Notes under the pieces: model-generated
Seen by the model: only the letters and a program-made list of their open reading frames with translations
Told to the model about the DNA's origin: nothing
Database searches by the model: none
Made by a program: the position numbers and the translations under genes
DNA from: Aquiflexum lacus
GTDB taxonomy: Bacteria; Bacteroidota; Bacteroidia; Cytophagales; Cyclobacteriaceae
Reading direction: 5' to 3'
Assembly (NCBI RefSeq): GCF_015476655.1
Contig: NZ_JABFHF010000004.1
Coordinates: 186,001 to 250,000, forward strand
DNA: 64,000 nt
Shown here: positions 18,639 through 28,154 of the stretch, in pieces
Numbering within the stretch: position 1 is the stretch's first letter
How the letters are laid out: every line of letters begins with the position of its first letter

Positions 18639-19535
18639 TCAAACTTTCACTTTTTCTTTTTCCCTAAACTCATTTTTCACTCCTTCCAACAAACTCGGGC
18701 GGGTAAAAACCATTGCATAAGCCTCTTTCAGAGATTTGGAATTTCGGACGTCTTTTACAATATCCGACCACTCATGAAAATTCAAAGTTATGGGATTATA
18801 AGATTTCACCTGCTTGGTCAATCCATAATTTGCCTGCTCGCCTTCTGGCATAAATGTGCCAAATATCCTGTCCCAAATAATAAATGTTGAACCATAGTTT
18901 TTATCCAAATAATGCTCGTTGGTAGCATGGTGTACACGATGGTGGGAAGGTGTGGTAAAGAAATATTCTATCGGTCTTGGCAATTTTCTGATATATTCTG
19001 TATGTATCCAAAATTGATACAATACTGCCAATTGATGAATGATAAAGAAGACAACCGGGTGAAAACCAGCTAAAACAACCGGTATGAAAAAAATTATTTT
19101 GATATGTTGAGTCCAACTTAATCTAAAGGACACAGACCAATTGTACTTTTCTGAATTGTGGTGGGTCACATGTGTTGCCCACCAAAATCTATTTTCGTGT
19201 GCGACCCTATGGGCCCAATATCTCCAAAAATCCAACCAAAACAAACAAAGCACATAAGCCCACCAAGTGTGGGGAATAGACCACGGGATGAGGTTATAAA
19301 AAAACAAAATGATACCAAAAGTCAACACTTTAATCGCTGCACTCATACCTGCATTGACAAGTCCGATAAAGGTCGCTGTCAAAGTATCTTTTCCGTCATA
19401 ATAACCCTTGTTGTTTTTGTAGGAAAAAACCCATTCCAGAACGACCAAGAAAATCATTACAGGAGTCGCAATAAGGATAAGGTTAGGAAGATCTAAGTTT
19501 ACAATGTGTTCAAAGGTTAATTTTTCTTTTTCCAT
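18639..19535 (-). CDS. Sterol desaturase / fatty acid hydroxylase family membrane protein
   Basis: The 298-residue membrane protein has the family's histidine clusters: RYWAHRVAHE, WATHVTHHNSEKYNWSVSFR and PSHHRVHHATNEHYLDKNYG. Four or more hydrophobic spans lie between residues ~15 and 180. Members hydroxylate or desaturate lipids using a di-iron centre in the membrane. In Bacteroidota, substrates include fatty acyl chains and carotenoid-like lipids, but none can be chosen here. The last 30 residues are basic and cytoplasmic. It is separated from its neighbours by 68-70 bases on both sides and could share a transcript with the S33 gene downstream. Confidence 0.88.
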   Translation of the reverse strand: MEKEKLTFEHIVNLDLPNLILIATPVMIFLVVLEWVFSYKNNKGYYDGKDTLTATFIGLVNAGMSAAIKVLTFGIILFFYNLIPWSIPHTWWAYVLCLFWLDFWRYWAHRVAHENRFWWATHVTHHNSEKYNWSVSFRLSWTQHIKIIFFIPVVLAGFHPVVFFIIHQLAVLYQFWIHTEYIRKLPRPIEYFFTTPSHHRVHHATNEHYLDKNYGSTFIIWDRIFGTFMPEGEQANYGLTKQVKSYNPITLNFHEWSDIVKDVRNSKSLKEAYAMVFTRPSLLEGVKNEFREKEKVKV

Positions 19536-19607
19536 AAATTCAAAAGTATTGATAATTAATTGTTGTCTAATAATGGAAGGTTACATAGTGACTATTTGAT
19601 AAAAAAA

Positions 19608-20063
19608 TCATAATGATTTAATACCTGCCTCAGCAATAATCCCATCCTGAGCGGAAGTAACGCCCGAAACTCCAATAGCGCCCACACATACACCATCTTT
19701 GAAAATAGGCAATCCACCTTCTACCGCTACTGCATTGGGCAGTGTAAGAATATGTACACCTCCACTTTTTACCAAATCCTCAAAAACCTTGCTAGATCTT
19801 TTGAAAAATACTGCGGATTTTGCTTTTGCTTGAGCAACCTCCACACTTCCAATCTGTACGCCATCCATTCTTCGGAGCGCAATCAAGTGTCCGCCGCCGT
19901 CCAAAATGGCAATGACAACATTCCAGTTTTCAAGTCGTGCTTTTTCCTCAGCAGCGTCAGAAATCCTAAGGGCTTCCTCCATAGTCAAATAGGGTTGCAT
20001 TTGAGCTTGAGTGATAGCATTAAATGATATTAAGATTAAGATAAGTAAGGTTAACTTTTTCAT
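19608..20063 (-). CDS. Secreted GlcG/HbpS-family protein
   Basis: The 151-residue protein has a signal peptide (to ~residue 20, ending in AITQA). A GlcG/HbpS domain follows, with AILDGGGHLIALRRMDG in the middle and GLPIFKDGVCVGAIGVSG near the end. HbpS of Streptomyces binds haem; GlcG is encoded in glycolate operons. A secreted copy next to a membrane di-iron enzyme may simply be chance. I see no way to decide the ligand from the sequence. It is likely transcribed alone or upstream of the sterol desaturase family gene. Confidence 0.85.
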   Translation of the reverse strand: MKKLTLLILILISFNAITQAQMQPYLTMEEALRISDAAEEKARLENWNVVIAILDGGGHLIALRRMDGVQIGSVEVAQAKAKSAVFFKRSSKVFEDLVKSGGVHILTLPNAVAVEGGLPIFKDGVCVGAIGVSGVTSAQDGIIAEAGIKSL

Positions 20064-20191
20064 GTGTCCATTCAGGTTAAGTAAAATTGATAGTATTATT
20101 CCTAATTTAATTATTTTTTTGAAGCACTGATTAAAAAGTCTTAAATTAAAACTTCAATAATGTCAAAGAAAAACTTAAACCTATCAAAACC

Positions 20192-21295
20192 ATGAAAAAC
20201 ATCAGTAGAAGGGATACTCTAAAAACTTTAACTCTGGGCACAGGACTGGGTCTCTTTTCCCCACTTACATTAATCTCCTGTAATGAGGCTCCAAAAAATG
20301 GCAAGCTAGGTGTGGCCTTGGTAGGTTTGGGCTACTATAGCACTGATCTTTTGGCGCCTGCTTTACAACAGACAGAACATTGTTACCTAGCAGGAATCGT
20401 AACAGGAACGCCTTCTAAAGCTGCTGATTGGAAATCAAAATACAATATTCCCGACAAAAATATTTACAACTACAAGAATATGGATAAGATAGCAGACAAT
20501 CCTGATATCGATGTCATTTATATTGTCCTTCCCCCCTCCATGCACATGGAATATACCATCAAAGCTGCACAAACAGGCAAGCATGTATGGTGTGAAAAAC
20601 CCATGGCTGTAACTGTAGAGGAGTGTCAGGCCATGATTGATGCCTGTAAAAAGAATAATGTATCACTCTCCATTGGCTACCGATGCCAACATGAACCCAA
20701 TACTTTGGAGTATCAGAGAATTGTCAAAGAAGGCCTTTTGGGGAAAGTTACCCAAGTGGATTGTGCCGCAGGATACCGAGAGGGAAGAACTGATCACTGG
20801 AAACAGAAAAAAGAAATGGGCGGTGGTGTTATCTATGACATGGGTGTATATGCTATTCAAGGTGCAAGATTGGGCAGTGATATGGAACCTGTTGCAGTCA
20901 ACTCTGCCAAAATCTGGACAGAAAGACCTGAAATATATCAAGATGGTTTGGGAGAAATCGTGGAAGCACAACTTGAGTTTCCCGGTGGAGTTTTGGGCAA
21001 CATTAAAACATCCTTTGCTGAGAATGTAAACTTTTTGAATATCACTTGCGAAGAGGGAACTATTGAAATGGCACCATTTTCTGCTTATGCCGGAAACAAG
21101 GGTACCAGTCCTCTTGGTGAGATCAATTTCCCATATGAGGTTCCTTGGCAACAAGCCAACCAAATGGACATGGATGCCTTGGCCATCATGGGGGGTAAAC
21201 CGATGCCTGTTCCGGGCGAAGAAGGCTTACGAGATATCAGAATTGTGCAGGCTATTCTAAAAAGTGCTGAAACCGGGCAGAGGGTGGTGATATAA
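20192..21295 (+). CDS. Tat-exported Gfo/Idh/MocA-family oxidoreductase
   Basis: The 367-residue protein starts with a twin-arginine signal (SRRDTLKTLTLGTG) that ends in a possible lipobox, LISC. An NAD(P)-binding Rossmann domain (VALVGLGYYS) and the family catalytic motif CEKPMAVT at ~residues 134-141 follow. The second half is the GFO-like beta-sheet domain (GGGVIYDMGVYAIQGARLG). It resembles periplasmic glucose-fructose oxidoreductase, which keeps its cofactor tightly bound. It would oxidise or reduce a sugar in the periplasm. It is a single gene, divergent from the GlcG-like gene. Confidence 0.9.
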   Translation: MKNISRRDTLKTLTLGTGLGLFSPLTLISCNEAPKNGKLGVALVGLGYYSTDLLAPALQQTEHCYLAGIVTGTPSKAADWKSKYNIPDKNIYNYKNMDKIADNPDIDVIYIVLPPSMHMEYTIKAAQTGKHVWCEKPMAVTVEECQAMIDACKKNNVSLSIGYRCQHEPNTLEYQRIVKEGLLGKVTQVDCAAGYREGRTDHWKQKKEMGGGVIYDMGVYAIQGARLGSDMEPVAVNSAKIWTERPEIYQDGLGEIVEAQLEFPGGVLGNIKTSFAENVNFLNITCEEGTIEMAPFSAYAGNKGTSPLGEINFPYEVPWQQANQMDMDALAIMGGKPMPVPGEEGLRDIRIVQAILKSAETGQRVVI

Positions 21296-21299
21296 CTGG

Positions 21300-21388
21300 C
21301 CCGCAGATTTCCCAAATATCCGCAGATAACCAAAATTTGGTTTATGAATGAAAATGATATTTCCTTTTTGATCTGTGAAATCTGCGGG
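21300..21388. repeat. Long-loop inverted repeat between two genes
   Basis: A perfect 12-bp inverted repeat (CCCGCAGATTTC at 21300-21311 and GAAATCTGCGGG at 21377-21388) spans almost the whole gap between the convergent Gfo/Idh and recG genes. The arms resemble the AATCTGTG/CGCGGAT words of the repeat field at 45.8-47.0 kb, so this may be a solitary member of that family. Confidence 0.7.
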
Positions 21389-21393
21389 ACAAC

Positions 21394-23514
21394 TTAAGAA
21401 ATCCTGCTCCAGTTGATCGCGTGTTTCTTTTGGTTTCTGATCTGTCTCAGGACCATGGTGTTTTGGGGCTGAGACAAGTCCGGATCTTCCTGTAAAAGCA
21501 ATTGCGCTGCATCACGTGCCAAAGTCAAGATCGGTGCATCTTTGCTCAGATCTGCAATCAATAAATCTGCAACCCCGCTTTGTTGGGTTCCCATCAAATC
21601 TCCCGGGCCACGTAATTTCAGATCCACATCCGCAATCTCAAAACCATTGTTGGTCCTGACCATTGTTTCTAATCGTACCCGACTGTCTTTTGACAATTCA
21701 TATTTGGTCATCAGGATACAATAAGACTGATCTGCCCCTCTGCCAACTCTTCCCCTTAATTGATGCATTTGTGACAAGCCAAAGCGCTCTGCATTTTCAA
21801 CAATCATTACCGAAGCATTGGGCACATTTACGCCCACCTCAATAACAGTTGTGGCTACCATGATTTTGGTTTCTCCTTTGACAAAGCGCTGCATTTCAAA
21901 ATCTTTGTCCATCGCTTTCATTTTTCCATGGACTATACTGATCGGAAATTCAGGAAATGCCCGGCAAACGCTTTCATACCCATCCATCAGGTTCTTCAGG
22001 TCCAATGTTTCAGATTCTTCGATCAGAGGATAGACTACGTACACCTGTCTTCCTAATAAAATTTGTTTTCTCATAAAACCGAAGACTTTCAACCTGTCTT
22101 TATCATAGCGATGCACGGTCTGAATGGGCTTTCTCCCTTTGGGCATTTCATCAATGACCGAAATATCAAGATCACCATACAATGTCATGGCCAATGTTCT
22201 GGGGATTGGCGTGGCTGTCATGACCAATACATGCGGAACAAAATTTTCGTTTTTTGCCCAAAGTTTTGCCCGCTGTGCTACACCAAAGCGGTGCTGTTCA
22301 TCAACAATCGCCAATCCCAGGTTTTTGAATTGGACGATATCTTCCAAGAGGGCATGGGTTCCGATAATGATATGTAGATCGCCTGAAAGCAACATTTCAT
22401 GGATGATTTTTCGGGTTGACTTTTTGGTAGATCCTGTCAGCAAGGCAATCTTCAAACCCATCAGGTCTGCATATTCCTTCAAGCCTTCATGATGCTGATT
22501 GGCCAGAATCTCTGTTGGTGCCATCAAACAGGTCTGTGCCCCGGAACTCACAGCAATCAAAATACAGATAAAGGCTACCATGGTCTTGCCACTCCCCACA
22601 TCACCTTGAATCAGGCGGTTCATCTGTTTGCCTGATTTCATATCCCCAAATGCCTCCCTAACAACTCTCTTTTGTGCTTCTGTCAGCTCAAAAGGCAAAT
22701 GCTCTTTGTAAAACTTCGTAAGCAATTCTGTTTGGTTGAGAATCTGTCCTCTTGACTTTTCTGTTCTGGTGAGTTTCAGTTTCAATAACCTCAACTGCAC
22801 GAAGAAAAATTCTTCAAACTTCAATCTAAATCTTGCCTTTTGAAGGATTTCTGGGTTTTCAGGGAAATGAATTTGCTTCATCGCTACCTGTTTTGAAATC
22901 AGGCTAAATCGCTGTATGATTTCCAAAGGCAAAGTTTCCTGAATTTGGGGATAGGCTACCTGTACCAGACCCTCCAATATCCTGGAAATTCCTTTGGAAT
23001 CCAGGTATTTCGACCTCAGCTTTTCTGTAGTTGAATAGACCGGTTGAAAAAAACTCTTTTCCTCCTGTACCTGAGAAAGCGGTTCCATTTCCGGGTGGGC
23101 GATGCTGAATTTTCGGCCGTATTTATTGGGCTTGCCATAAAATACAAAGGCAGGTCCGATCAGCAGTTTTTTGACAACCCATTGAATCCCTTTGAACCAA
23201 GTAAGTTCCATTTCTCCGGTCTCGTCATAGATATAAGCTACCAAGCGCTTTCTTCTATCATCTCCAATGGTTTCTGTTTTTCGGATTTTGGCTATGACCT
23301 GTACATTTTCAAGGTCCTCGTTTAGCTCATTGATTTTGTAAAACTTTGTCCGGTCTTCGTAGCGAAAAGGATAATATTGTAACAACTCTCCATAGGTAAA
23401 AATATTCAGCTCCTTGTTGAGCAAAGCAGCTTTCTGCGGACCCATGCCGCGGAGGAATTCTATTTTGGTATCGAAGAATGAGGACAAATTGAGTATTTTG
23501 GTTTCAATTGTCAA
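21394..23514 (-). CDS. recG: ATP-dependent DNA helicase RecG
   Basis: The 706-residue superfamily 2 helicase has an N-terminal wedge/OB domain (residues ~15-260). The helicase motifs follow: GDVGSGKTMVA (I), MAPTEIL (Ia), VDEQHRFGV (II), VMTATPIPRTLA (III), ATTVIEVGVNVPNA (V) and QLRGRVGRG (VI). The C-terminal LRGPGDLMGTQQSG is diagnostic for RecG. It remodels stalled forks and branch-migrates Holliday junctions. Length is normal for Bacteroidota. It converges with the preceding oxidoreductase gene. Confidence 0.96.
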   Translation of the reverse strand: MTIETKILNLSSFFDTKIEFLRGMGPQKAALLNKELNIFTYGELLQYYPFRYEDRTKFYKINELNEDLENVQVIAKIRKTETIGDDRRKRLVAYIYDETGEMELTWFKGIQWVVKKLLIGPAFVFYGKPNKYGRKFSIAHPEMEPLSQVQEEKSFFQPVYSTTEKLRSKYLDSKGISRILEGLVQVAYPQIQETLPLEIIQRFSLISKQVAMKQIHFPENPEILQKARFRLKFEEFFFVQLRLLKLKLTRTEKSRGQILNQTELLTKFYKEHLPFELTEAQKRVVREAFGDMKSGKQMNRLIQGDVGSGKTMVAFICILIAVSSGAQTCLMAPTEILANQHHEGLKEYADLMGLKIALLTGSTKKSTRKIIHEMLLSGDLHIIIGTHALLEDIVQFKNLGLAIVDEQHRFGVAQRAKLWAKNENFVPHVLVMTATPIPRTLAMTLYGDLDISVIDEMPKGRKPIQTVHRYDKDRLKVFGFMRKQILLGRQVYVVYPLIEESETLDLKNLMDGYESVCRAFPEFPISIVHGKMKAMDKDFEMQRFVKGETKIMVATTVIEVGVNVPNASVMIVENAERFGLSQMHQLRGRVGRGADQSYCILMTKYELSKDSRVRLETMVRTNNGFEIADVDLKLRGPGDLMGTQQSGVADLLIADLSKDAPILTLARDAAQLLLQEDPDLSQPQNTMVLRQIRNQKKHAINWSRIS

Positions 23515-23756
23515 ATTAAATAGGAAGGATGGGATTTGCTAATAGGATTTTTCATTCAACATAAAAGCAAGAAGCATAATAAAAGAAAATAGCAAACCAA
23601 TATATTTTTAGTTTTTATTCAAAAAAATAGATTAATCTATTGATTTTCAATTACTAAATGAGAAAAATCATTAAGTGTCATGTGCAAAATCATTTCAGGA
23701 ACTTTAAGTCAGATTTACCTTTACCGGACTATTGTTAACTCTAAAATTGTAAAAAA

Positions 23757-25025
23757 ATGAAAACAAAAAAAAGGATTTGCATTCAAAGCTACTTGGTAGT
23801 TTTGTTTACACTTGGTTTAATGTTTTCCTGCGAGCAATTTGCTCCAATGGAAGAGCCGGTATTGTTATTGGAAGAATTTCAAGATCTCACAGGAATAGAA
23901 CTTGAACAGGAAAATGATCCATTAAATGCACGATTAATTTACGCTTCAGATTGTAAGTCGGATTGTATAGAACTTGGCAGCGGAAAATATTTTGCAAAAA
24001 AAGACTCCAAAAGCAAAAGTTCAGGAATCAATACAAAAAAAATTTCCTACAAAGTGTTCAATACCGAAGAAAAGTTTGTAGTAAAAGTCAGGTATGATAT
24101 TACCTCAGGTCCATCCAAAGCAAAAGCTAACATTCATGTCCAAATAAATGGAAAAAGTAAAGAGTTTAAAAATGTACCTTCCGGTTACACGGCAACTTTT
24201 TCAATACCTCTTGAAAAAGATTGGAAAGGTTGTGATGAAGTTTCATTTTCAATTCTGCAAAAAGGTCTTGGTTCACCCATTTCCTTCACTGAAACTTATC
24301 CTTTAATTCCTGTTTGTAAATATGAGAAAGGACTTGTTTTATGGAATGAACTTGGTAGCGATTACGAAGTTTTAAATAGTAAGTTCGGTCCTAATCTTAG
24401 CTTTTTTGATGAGAATAATGGACTAGATATCCCAGCCAATAGAGAATATGTGCCAGGCAAATTTGGAAATGCAGTTACTATTGCTCCTGGAGATTATTTT
24501 CCTTTAGCTAGAGTACACAACCTAGTGTTGAAAAATATAGATGAAATTTTAAATCCAGAAAGAGGTACCATATCAGTTTGGTATAGCCAAAGAACAAATC
24601 CTATTGGGTATAAATTTGATACATATAGAATATTTGATGGTCCTTATGGTTTTAGATCAGGAATAAGTTTGTCGAGCTATGATGGCACTTTTTTCGGAGA
24701 TAAAAAAACTAATGTTTTTTCTTTCGCTCTTGGACGTGAACCATCACAAGTAATTATCAAATTTTACCCAATTGAACAAACTAAAGACTGGATTCATATT
24801 GCAGCAGTTTGGGATAGAAAGGGAATTTCAGGTTCAAAAGAAGCTATGCAACTTTACATTAATGGGAAAAAAGTAGCCGCAACAACATCAAATAATTGGA
24901 GTTCAAGTTTTGGAGATCCATTTTGGAACAATATGGTTGATATCGCTGGGGCAAATGGCTCTCCTGAAGGAAAGTTTCTCTTAGATGACCTCAAGATTTA
25001 TAACTATGCAAAAACGGATTTTTAA
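23757..25025 (+). CDS. LamG-like (concanavalin A-fold) secreted lipoprotein
   Basis: The 422-residue protein has a signal peptide with lipobox LMFSC followed by acidic residues, as in surface-exported Bacteroidota lipoproteins. Residues ~60-190 form an unrecognised beta domain with four cysteines (including SDCKSDC). Residues ~195-420 have the LamG/Laminin-G-3 pattern: LVLWNELG near the start, GTISVWYSQRTN, then DWIHIAAVWD, MQLYINGKKVAAT and KFLLDDLKIYNYA at the end. LamG-3 domains bind sugars or other ligands. The gene is more AT-rich in feel than its neighbours and stands alone between recG and a serine hydrolase gene. It has its own terminator. Confidence 0.8.
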   Translation: MKTKKRICIQSYLVVLFTLGLMFSCEQFAPMEEPVLLLEEFQDLTGIELEQENDPLNARLIYASDCKSDCIELGSGKYFAKKDSKSKSSGINTKKISYKVFNTEEKFVVKVRYDITSGPSKAKANIHVQINGKSKEFKNVPSGYTATFSIPLEKDWKGCDEVSFSILQKGLGSPISFTETYPLIPVCKYEKGLVLWNELGSDYEVLNSKFGPNLSFFDENNGLDIPANREYVPGKFGNAVTIAPGDYFPLARVHNLVLKNIDEILNPERGTISVWYSQRTNPIGYKFDTYRIFDGPYGFRSGISLSSYDGTFFGDKKTNVFSFALGREPSQVIIKFYPIEQTKDWIHIAAVWDRKGISGSKEAMQLYINGKKVAATTSNNWSSSFGDPFWNNMVDIAGANGSPEGKFLLDDLKIYNYAKTDF

Positions 25026-25039
25026 TTATAAATATGAAA

Positions 25040-25071
25040 GCCCTGAGGAAGAAATTCTCAGGGCCTTTTTT
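25040..25071 (+). terminator. Terminator of the LamG-like lipoprotein gene
   Basis: A perfect 8-bp stem (GCCCTGAG 25040-25047 with CTCAGGGC 25057-25064) is followed by CTTTTTT. It lies 15 bases after the stop codon. Confidence 0.9.
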
Positions 25072-25222
25072 ATTCAATAGATCGGTTTTTCTACAACTCT
25101 AGGATTAACTTTGTAATTCTTCAAGAATTCGATATGTTAATAATCAGATTTGATTTTTTTCATTAGATTTCAAAAAAATTACCAAAATTAACCTATCTTT
25201 TTCTTTTTAATTGAGTTATTCC

Positions 25223-27037
25223 ATGAAACAACTATTCCTCTCCCTTCTAATCTTTCTGGTCTCTCTGACTTCTATAGCTCAAAAACAAAAGGCTGACAAT
25301 CGTTTTGAAGGTCTGGATTCCGAACTAAACAAAGTCCTCGAAACCTGGAATGCAGCTGGATTTGCTGTTTCCGTAGTGGAAAAAGACAAAATCATCTATT
25401 CAAAAGGCTTCGGTTACCGTGATTACGAAAATAAAATTCCTGTAACTCCAAATACACTTTTCGCCATAGGATCAAGCAGCAAGGCCTTTACATCTGGGCT
25501 GTTGGGGGTTTTGAGGGAAGAAGGCAAATTGTCATTTGATGACAGTCCCATCAAACACATCCCCGAACTTCGGTTTTTCAATAATGAGATGAACAACCTG
25601 ATTTCCATCAAGGATATCATGACCCATAGAACGGGGCTTCCAAGACATGATCTCAGCTGGTACTTCTTCACTACCCAATCCCGGGATTCATTGATGCAAA
25701 GAATTCAATATCAGGAACCATTTGCCAAGCCTAGGGAACAGTGGTATTACAATAATTTTATGTTTCTGACCCAAGGGGTAATCGCAGAAAGGATTTCAGG
25801 AAAGCCCTGGGAAGACATCGTTCAGGAAAAGTTTTTTGATCCCTTGGAGATGAAAACGAGCAATGCAGTAATCACAGGCCTGAAAAATGGCAAAGATGCA
25901 TCTTTTGGCTACGAAGTAAAAAACGATTCCATTATCAAAAAAATGGACTATTATGACATTGCCGCTATGGGTCCTGCCGGGAGTATCAACAGCAGTGTCA
26001 ATGAAATGTCCAATTGGTTGATTGCTTGGATCAATGGAGGCAAATTCAAGGACAATCAAATTCTTCCTGAAGCCTATGTCAAGGAAGCTATGAGTCCGCA
26101 AATGATCATGGCAAACAGCATCCCCGATAAAGAATTTCCGGATATGCATATCAGTACTTATGGTTACGGTTGGATGGTTTCTTCCTATAAAGGACATTAC
26201 AGGGTGGAACATGGAGGGAACATTAATGGATTCTCTGCGAATGCGGCATTTTTCCCGATGGATAGTATTGGAATTGTGGTTTTGTCCAATCAAAACGGTT
26301 CCCCGATTCCCGGCATTGTCAGAAATATAATCAGTGACAGATTGTTGAAAGTAGATAAGACCGATTGGAACAAGATCCAAAAAGAAAAAGCTGATGAAGC
26401 CAAAAAACAAGCTGCTGCAAATCAGGCTCAATCTAGCTCAATTCAAAAAAAAGGAACCAAGACTTCTCATCTTTTGGCCGAGTTTACCGGGGAATATTCT
26501 CATCCTGGTTACGGAATGGTAAATATTCAACTTGAGAGAGATTCCCTTTTTGCAAACACTCCTTATCAAAAAGTCTGGTTAAAACATTTTCATTACAATA
26601 TCTTTTCACTGGTGGGTATTGAAAATGGAAAGGTTGATACCACTACGGTTTCTCCCATGCAGTTCAATTTCAGAATCAATAATTTGGGAGAAATCGCTTC
26701 TCTTTCTTTCAAAGCCGAACCAATGGTGGATGCCATAGAATTCAAGCGTAAACCCAAGGAAATTGAACTGGATAAAGAAACCTTGGAAAAATATACAGGG
26801 GATTATGACTTGGGCGGGCAGGTTGCCAAATTTTATTTAAAAGAAGGAAATGTGAATACGCTTTTCCTTTTTGTGGCAGGTCAACCGGAATATGATCTCC
26901 TACCTATTGGTAAAAATAAATTTGCATTAAAAGTGGCAGAGGGTTATACCATAGTATTTACAGAAGATGAATCCGGAAAAATTATTGAAGCTGTTTTTAA
27001 TCAACCTAATGGCGTTTTCGTCGCAAAAAGAAAATAG
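25223..27037 (+). CDS. Secreted serine hydrolase (beta-lactamase/class C PBP fold) with DUF3471
   Basis: This 604-residue protein starts at ATG 25223 with a signal peptide ending near SIAQ. The penicillin-binding fold has the SxxK motif in IGSSSKAFTSG (~residues 90-100), the Y-x-N motif in YYNNFM, and HGGNINGF in place of the KTG triad. Residues ~410-604 carry two beta-rich DUF3471-like segments (EFTGEYSHPGYG and KYTGDYDLGGQ). Such enzymes are esterases, peptidases or D-amino-acid amidases; true beta-lactamase activity is uncertain. The upstream in-frame TTG at 25211 is not needed. A second family member lies at 49.2 kb. Confidence 0.9.
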   Translation: MKQLFLSLLIFLVSLTSIAQKQKADNRFEGLDSELNKVLETWNAAGFAVSVVEKDKIIYSKGFGYRDYENKIPVTPNTLFAIGSSSKAFTSGLLGVLREEGKLSFDDSPIKHIPELRFFNNEMNNLISIKDIMTHRTGLPRHDLSWYFFTTQSRDSLMQRIQYQEPFAKPREQWYYNNFMFLTQGVIAERISGKPWEDIVQEKFFDPLEMKTSNAVITGLKNGKDASFGYEVKNDSIIKKMDYYDIAAMGPAGSINSSVNEMSNWLIAWINGGKFKDNQILPEAYVKEAMSPQMIMANSIPDKEFPDMHISTYGYGWMVSSYKGHYRVEHGGNINGFSANAAFFPMDSIGIVVLSNQNGSPIPGIVRNIISDRLLKVDKTDWNKIQKEKADEAKKQAAANQAQSSSIQKKGTKTSHLLAEFTGEYSHPGYGMVNIQLERDSLFANTPYQKVWLKHFHYNIFSLVGIENGKVDTTTVSPMQFNFRINNLGEIASLSFKAEPMVDAIEFKRKPKEIELDKETLEKYTGDYDLGGQVAKFYLKEGNVNTLFLFVAGQPEYDLLPIGKNKFALKVAEGYTIVFTEDESGKIIEAVFNQPNGVFVAKRK

Positions 27038-27051
27038 AAATTTAAAACCCT

Positions 27052-28032
27052 CTATTCAACGGCTTCTGATAAAGCTTGCAATCGGCTTACTATTCGCTTA
27101 TTGAAGCCCCTAAATTTTCTCTCAATAATCCCATCCGGATTAATTACAAAAAAAGTAGGCGTCAGATCTTCATCAAAGTAATTAAAAGCCTCTCCATATA
27201 TGTCCAATAAATTGGTCCATTTAATATTTGCCTTTAAATCAGCTCTGTAATTTTGCCATCTGTCAAAACTTTTGTCCGACCAAACAGTGACGATTTCATA
27301 TTCTTCTTTCACTAATTCATGAAATTGGGATAAGAGTGAAATGGTAGATAATGAATAAGCACTTTCTGAGTTCATCAGGACGAGCAACTTTGGTTTTTGA
27401 TCAGATTTGAATAGCTGTTGACGCTCATTATTTGAATTTATGAGTTCGATATTTTTTATTTTATCACCGCTTTTGGGTGATGTGATGGACTTTACGGTAA
27501 GATATACCTCTAGTTTTTTGGCATAAATGGAATTACTGGTTTCGATAGGAATCTTTTGAAACAAGTCCCTGACCACTTCCAAAGGGTACTTTTCCTTTTC
27601 TGCCTCCAGGAAATAGATTGCCGGTAATTTATCCAAATTCTTACCGATGAGTTCAAGCTTTTCATTCTTGGTAGCTTGTTCAAGCTTCTCAGAAAAATTT
27701 TGGTGTTGATAAGGTTTATCTATTTCCCATTGGGCAGATTTTAGCAAAAACTCCAGCTGCAGGTGCACTTCCAAGTCATCCACCCAGATTTTTGGCGTTA
27801 AATAATTGATTCTTCCTTTTTTGGATACAGCATAAAATTGAACTGCGGTCGGAAGCTCAGAAAAAAGCATGCTTTGCGAAAAGGTGATTTCCGGACCAAC
27901 CGGTACACCTCCACCTTCCCAATAGAATCCCTTCTTGCTTTTTAAAAAATCAATCTCAAAATCAACTTTTTCCTGTGCACGAATACTCAAACAAATGCTC
28001 CACAATACAATCAAAAGGAATACTTTTCTCAT
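27052..28032 (-). CDS. Secreted thioredoxin-fold protein without the CXXC site
   Basis: The 326-residue protein has a signal peptide (to ~residue 19, LSIRAQ). The last ~140 residues show a TlpA/AhpC-TSA-like thioredoxin fold: KPKLLVLMNSESAYSLST, then YEIVTVWSD, and FFVINPDGIIERKFRG. The position normally held by the redox pair reads Ser-Glu-Ser-Ala-Tyr-Ser, and the domain has no cysteine. It therefore cannot act as a classical disulfide reductase and may be a binding or scaffolding relative. The N-terminal ~170 residues resemble a DUF4369-like lead-in by position only. It converges with the preceding hydrolase gene. Confidence 0.75.
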   Translation of the reverse strand: MRKVFLLIVLWSICLSIRAQEKVDFEIDFLKSKKGFYWEGGGVPVGPEITFSQSMLFSELPTAVQFYAVSKKGRINYLTPKIWVDDLEVHLQLEFLLKSAQWEIDKPYQHQNFSEKLEQATKNEKLELIGKNLDKLPAIYFLEAEKEKYPLEVVRDLFQKIPIETSNSIYAKKLEVYLTVKSITSPKSGDKIKNIELINSNNERQQLFKSDQKPKLLVLMNSESAYSLSTISLLSQFHELVKEEYEIVTVWSDKSFDRWQNYRADLKANIKWTNLLDIYGEAFNYFDEDLTPTFFVINPDGIIERKFRGFNKRIVSRLQALSEAVE

Positions 28033-28154
28033 TTAATAAAACAATTATCTTTCAACGAAATCAAATCAGTTCTTGATGTTGTGGGAAATCTGATTTTTTG
28101 ATTTGATTTCAGAAGGTTATCTGATATGTAAATCTATCCATTAAAATTTTAAAT

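Noticed and set aside
25223-27037. Serine hydrolase considered as a resistance beta-lactamase
   Set aside because: It has an extra DUF3471 part and HGG in place of KTG, so it fits the broad serine hydrolase/esterase group. No resistance claim can be supported.
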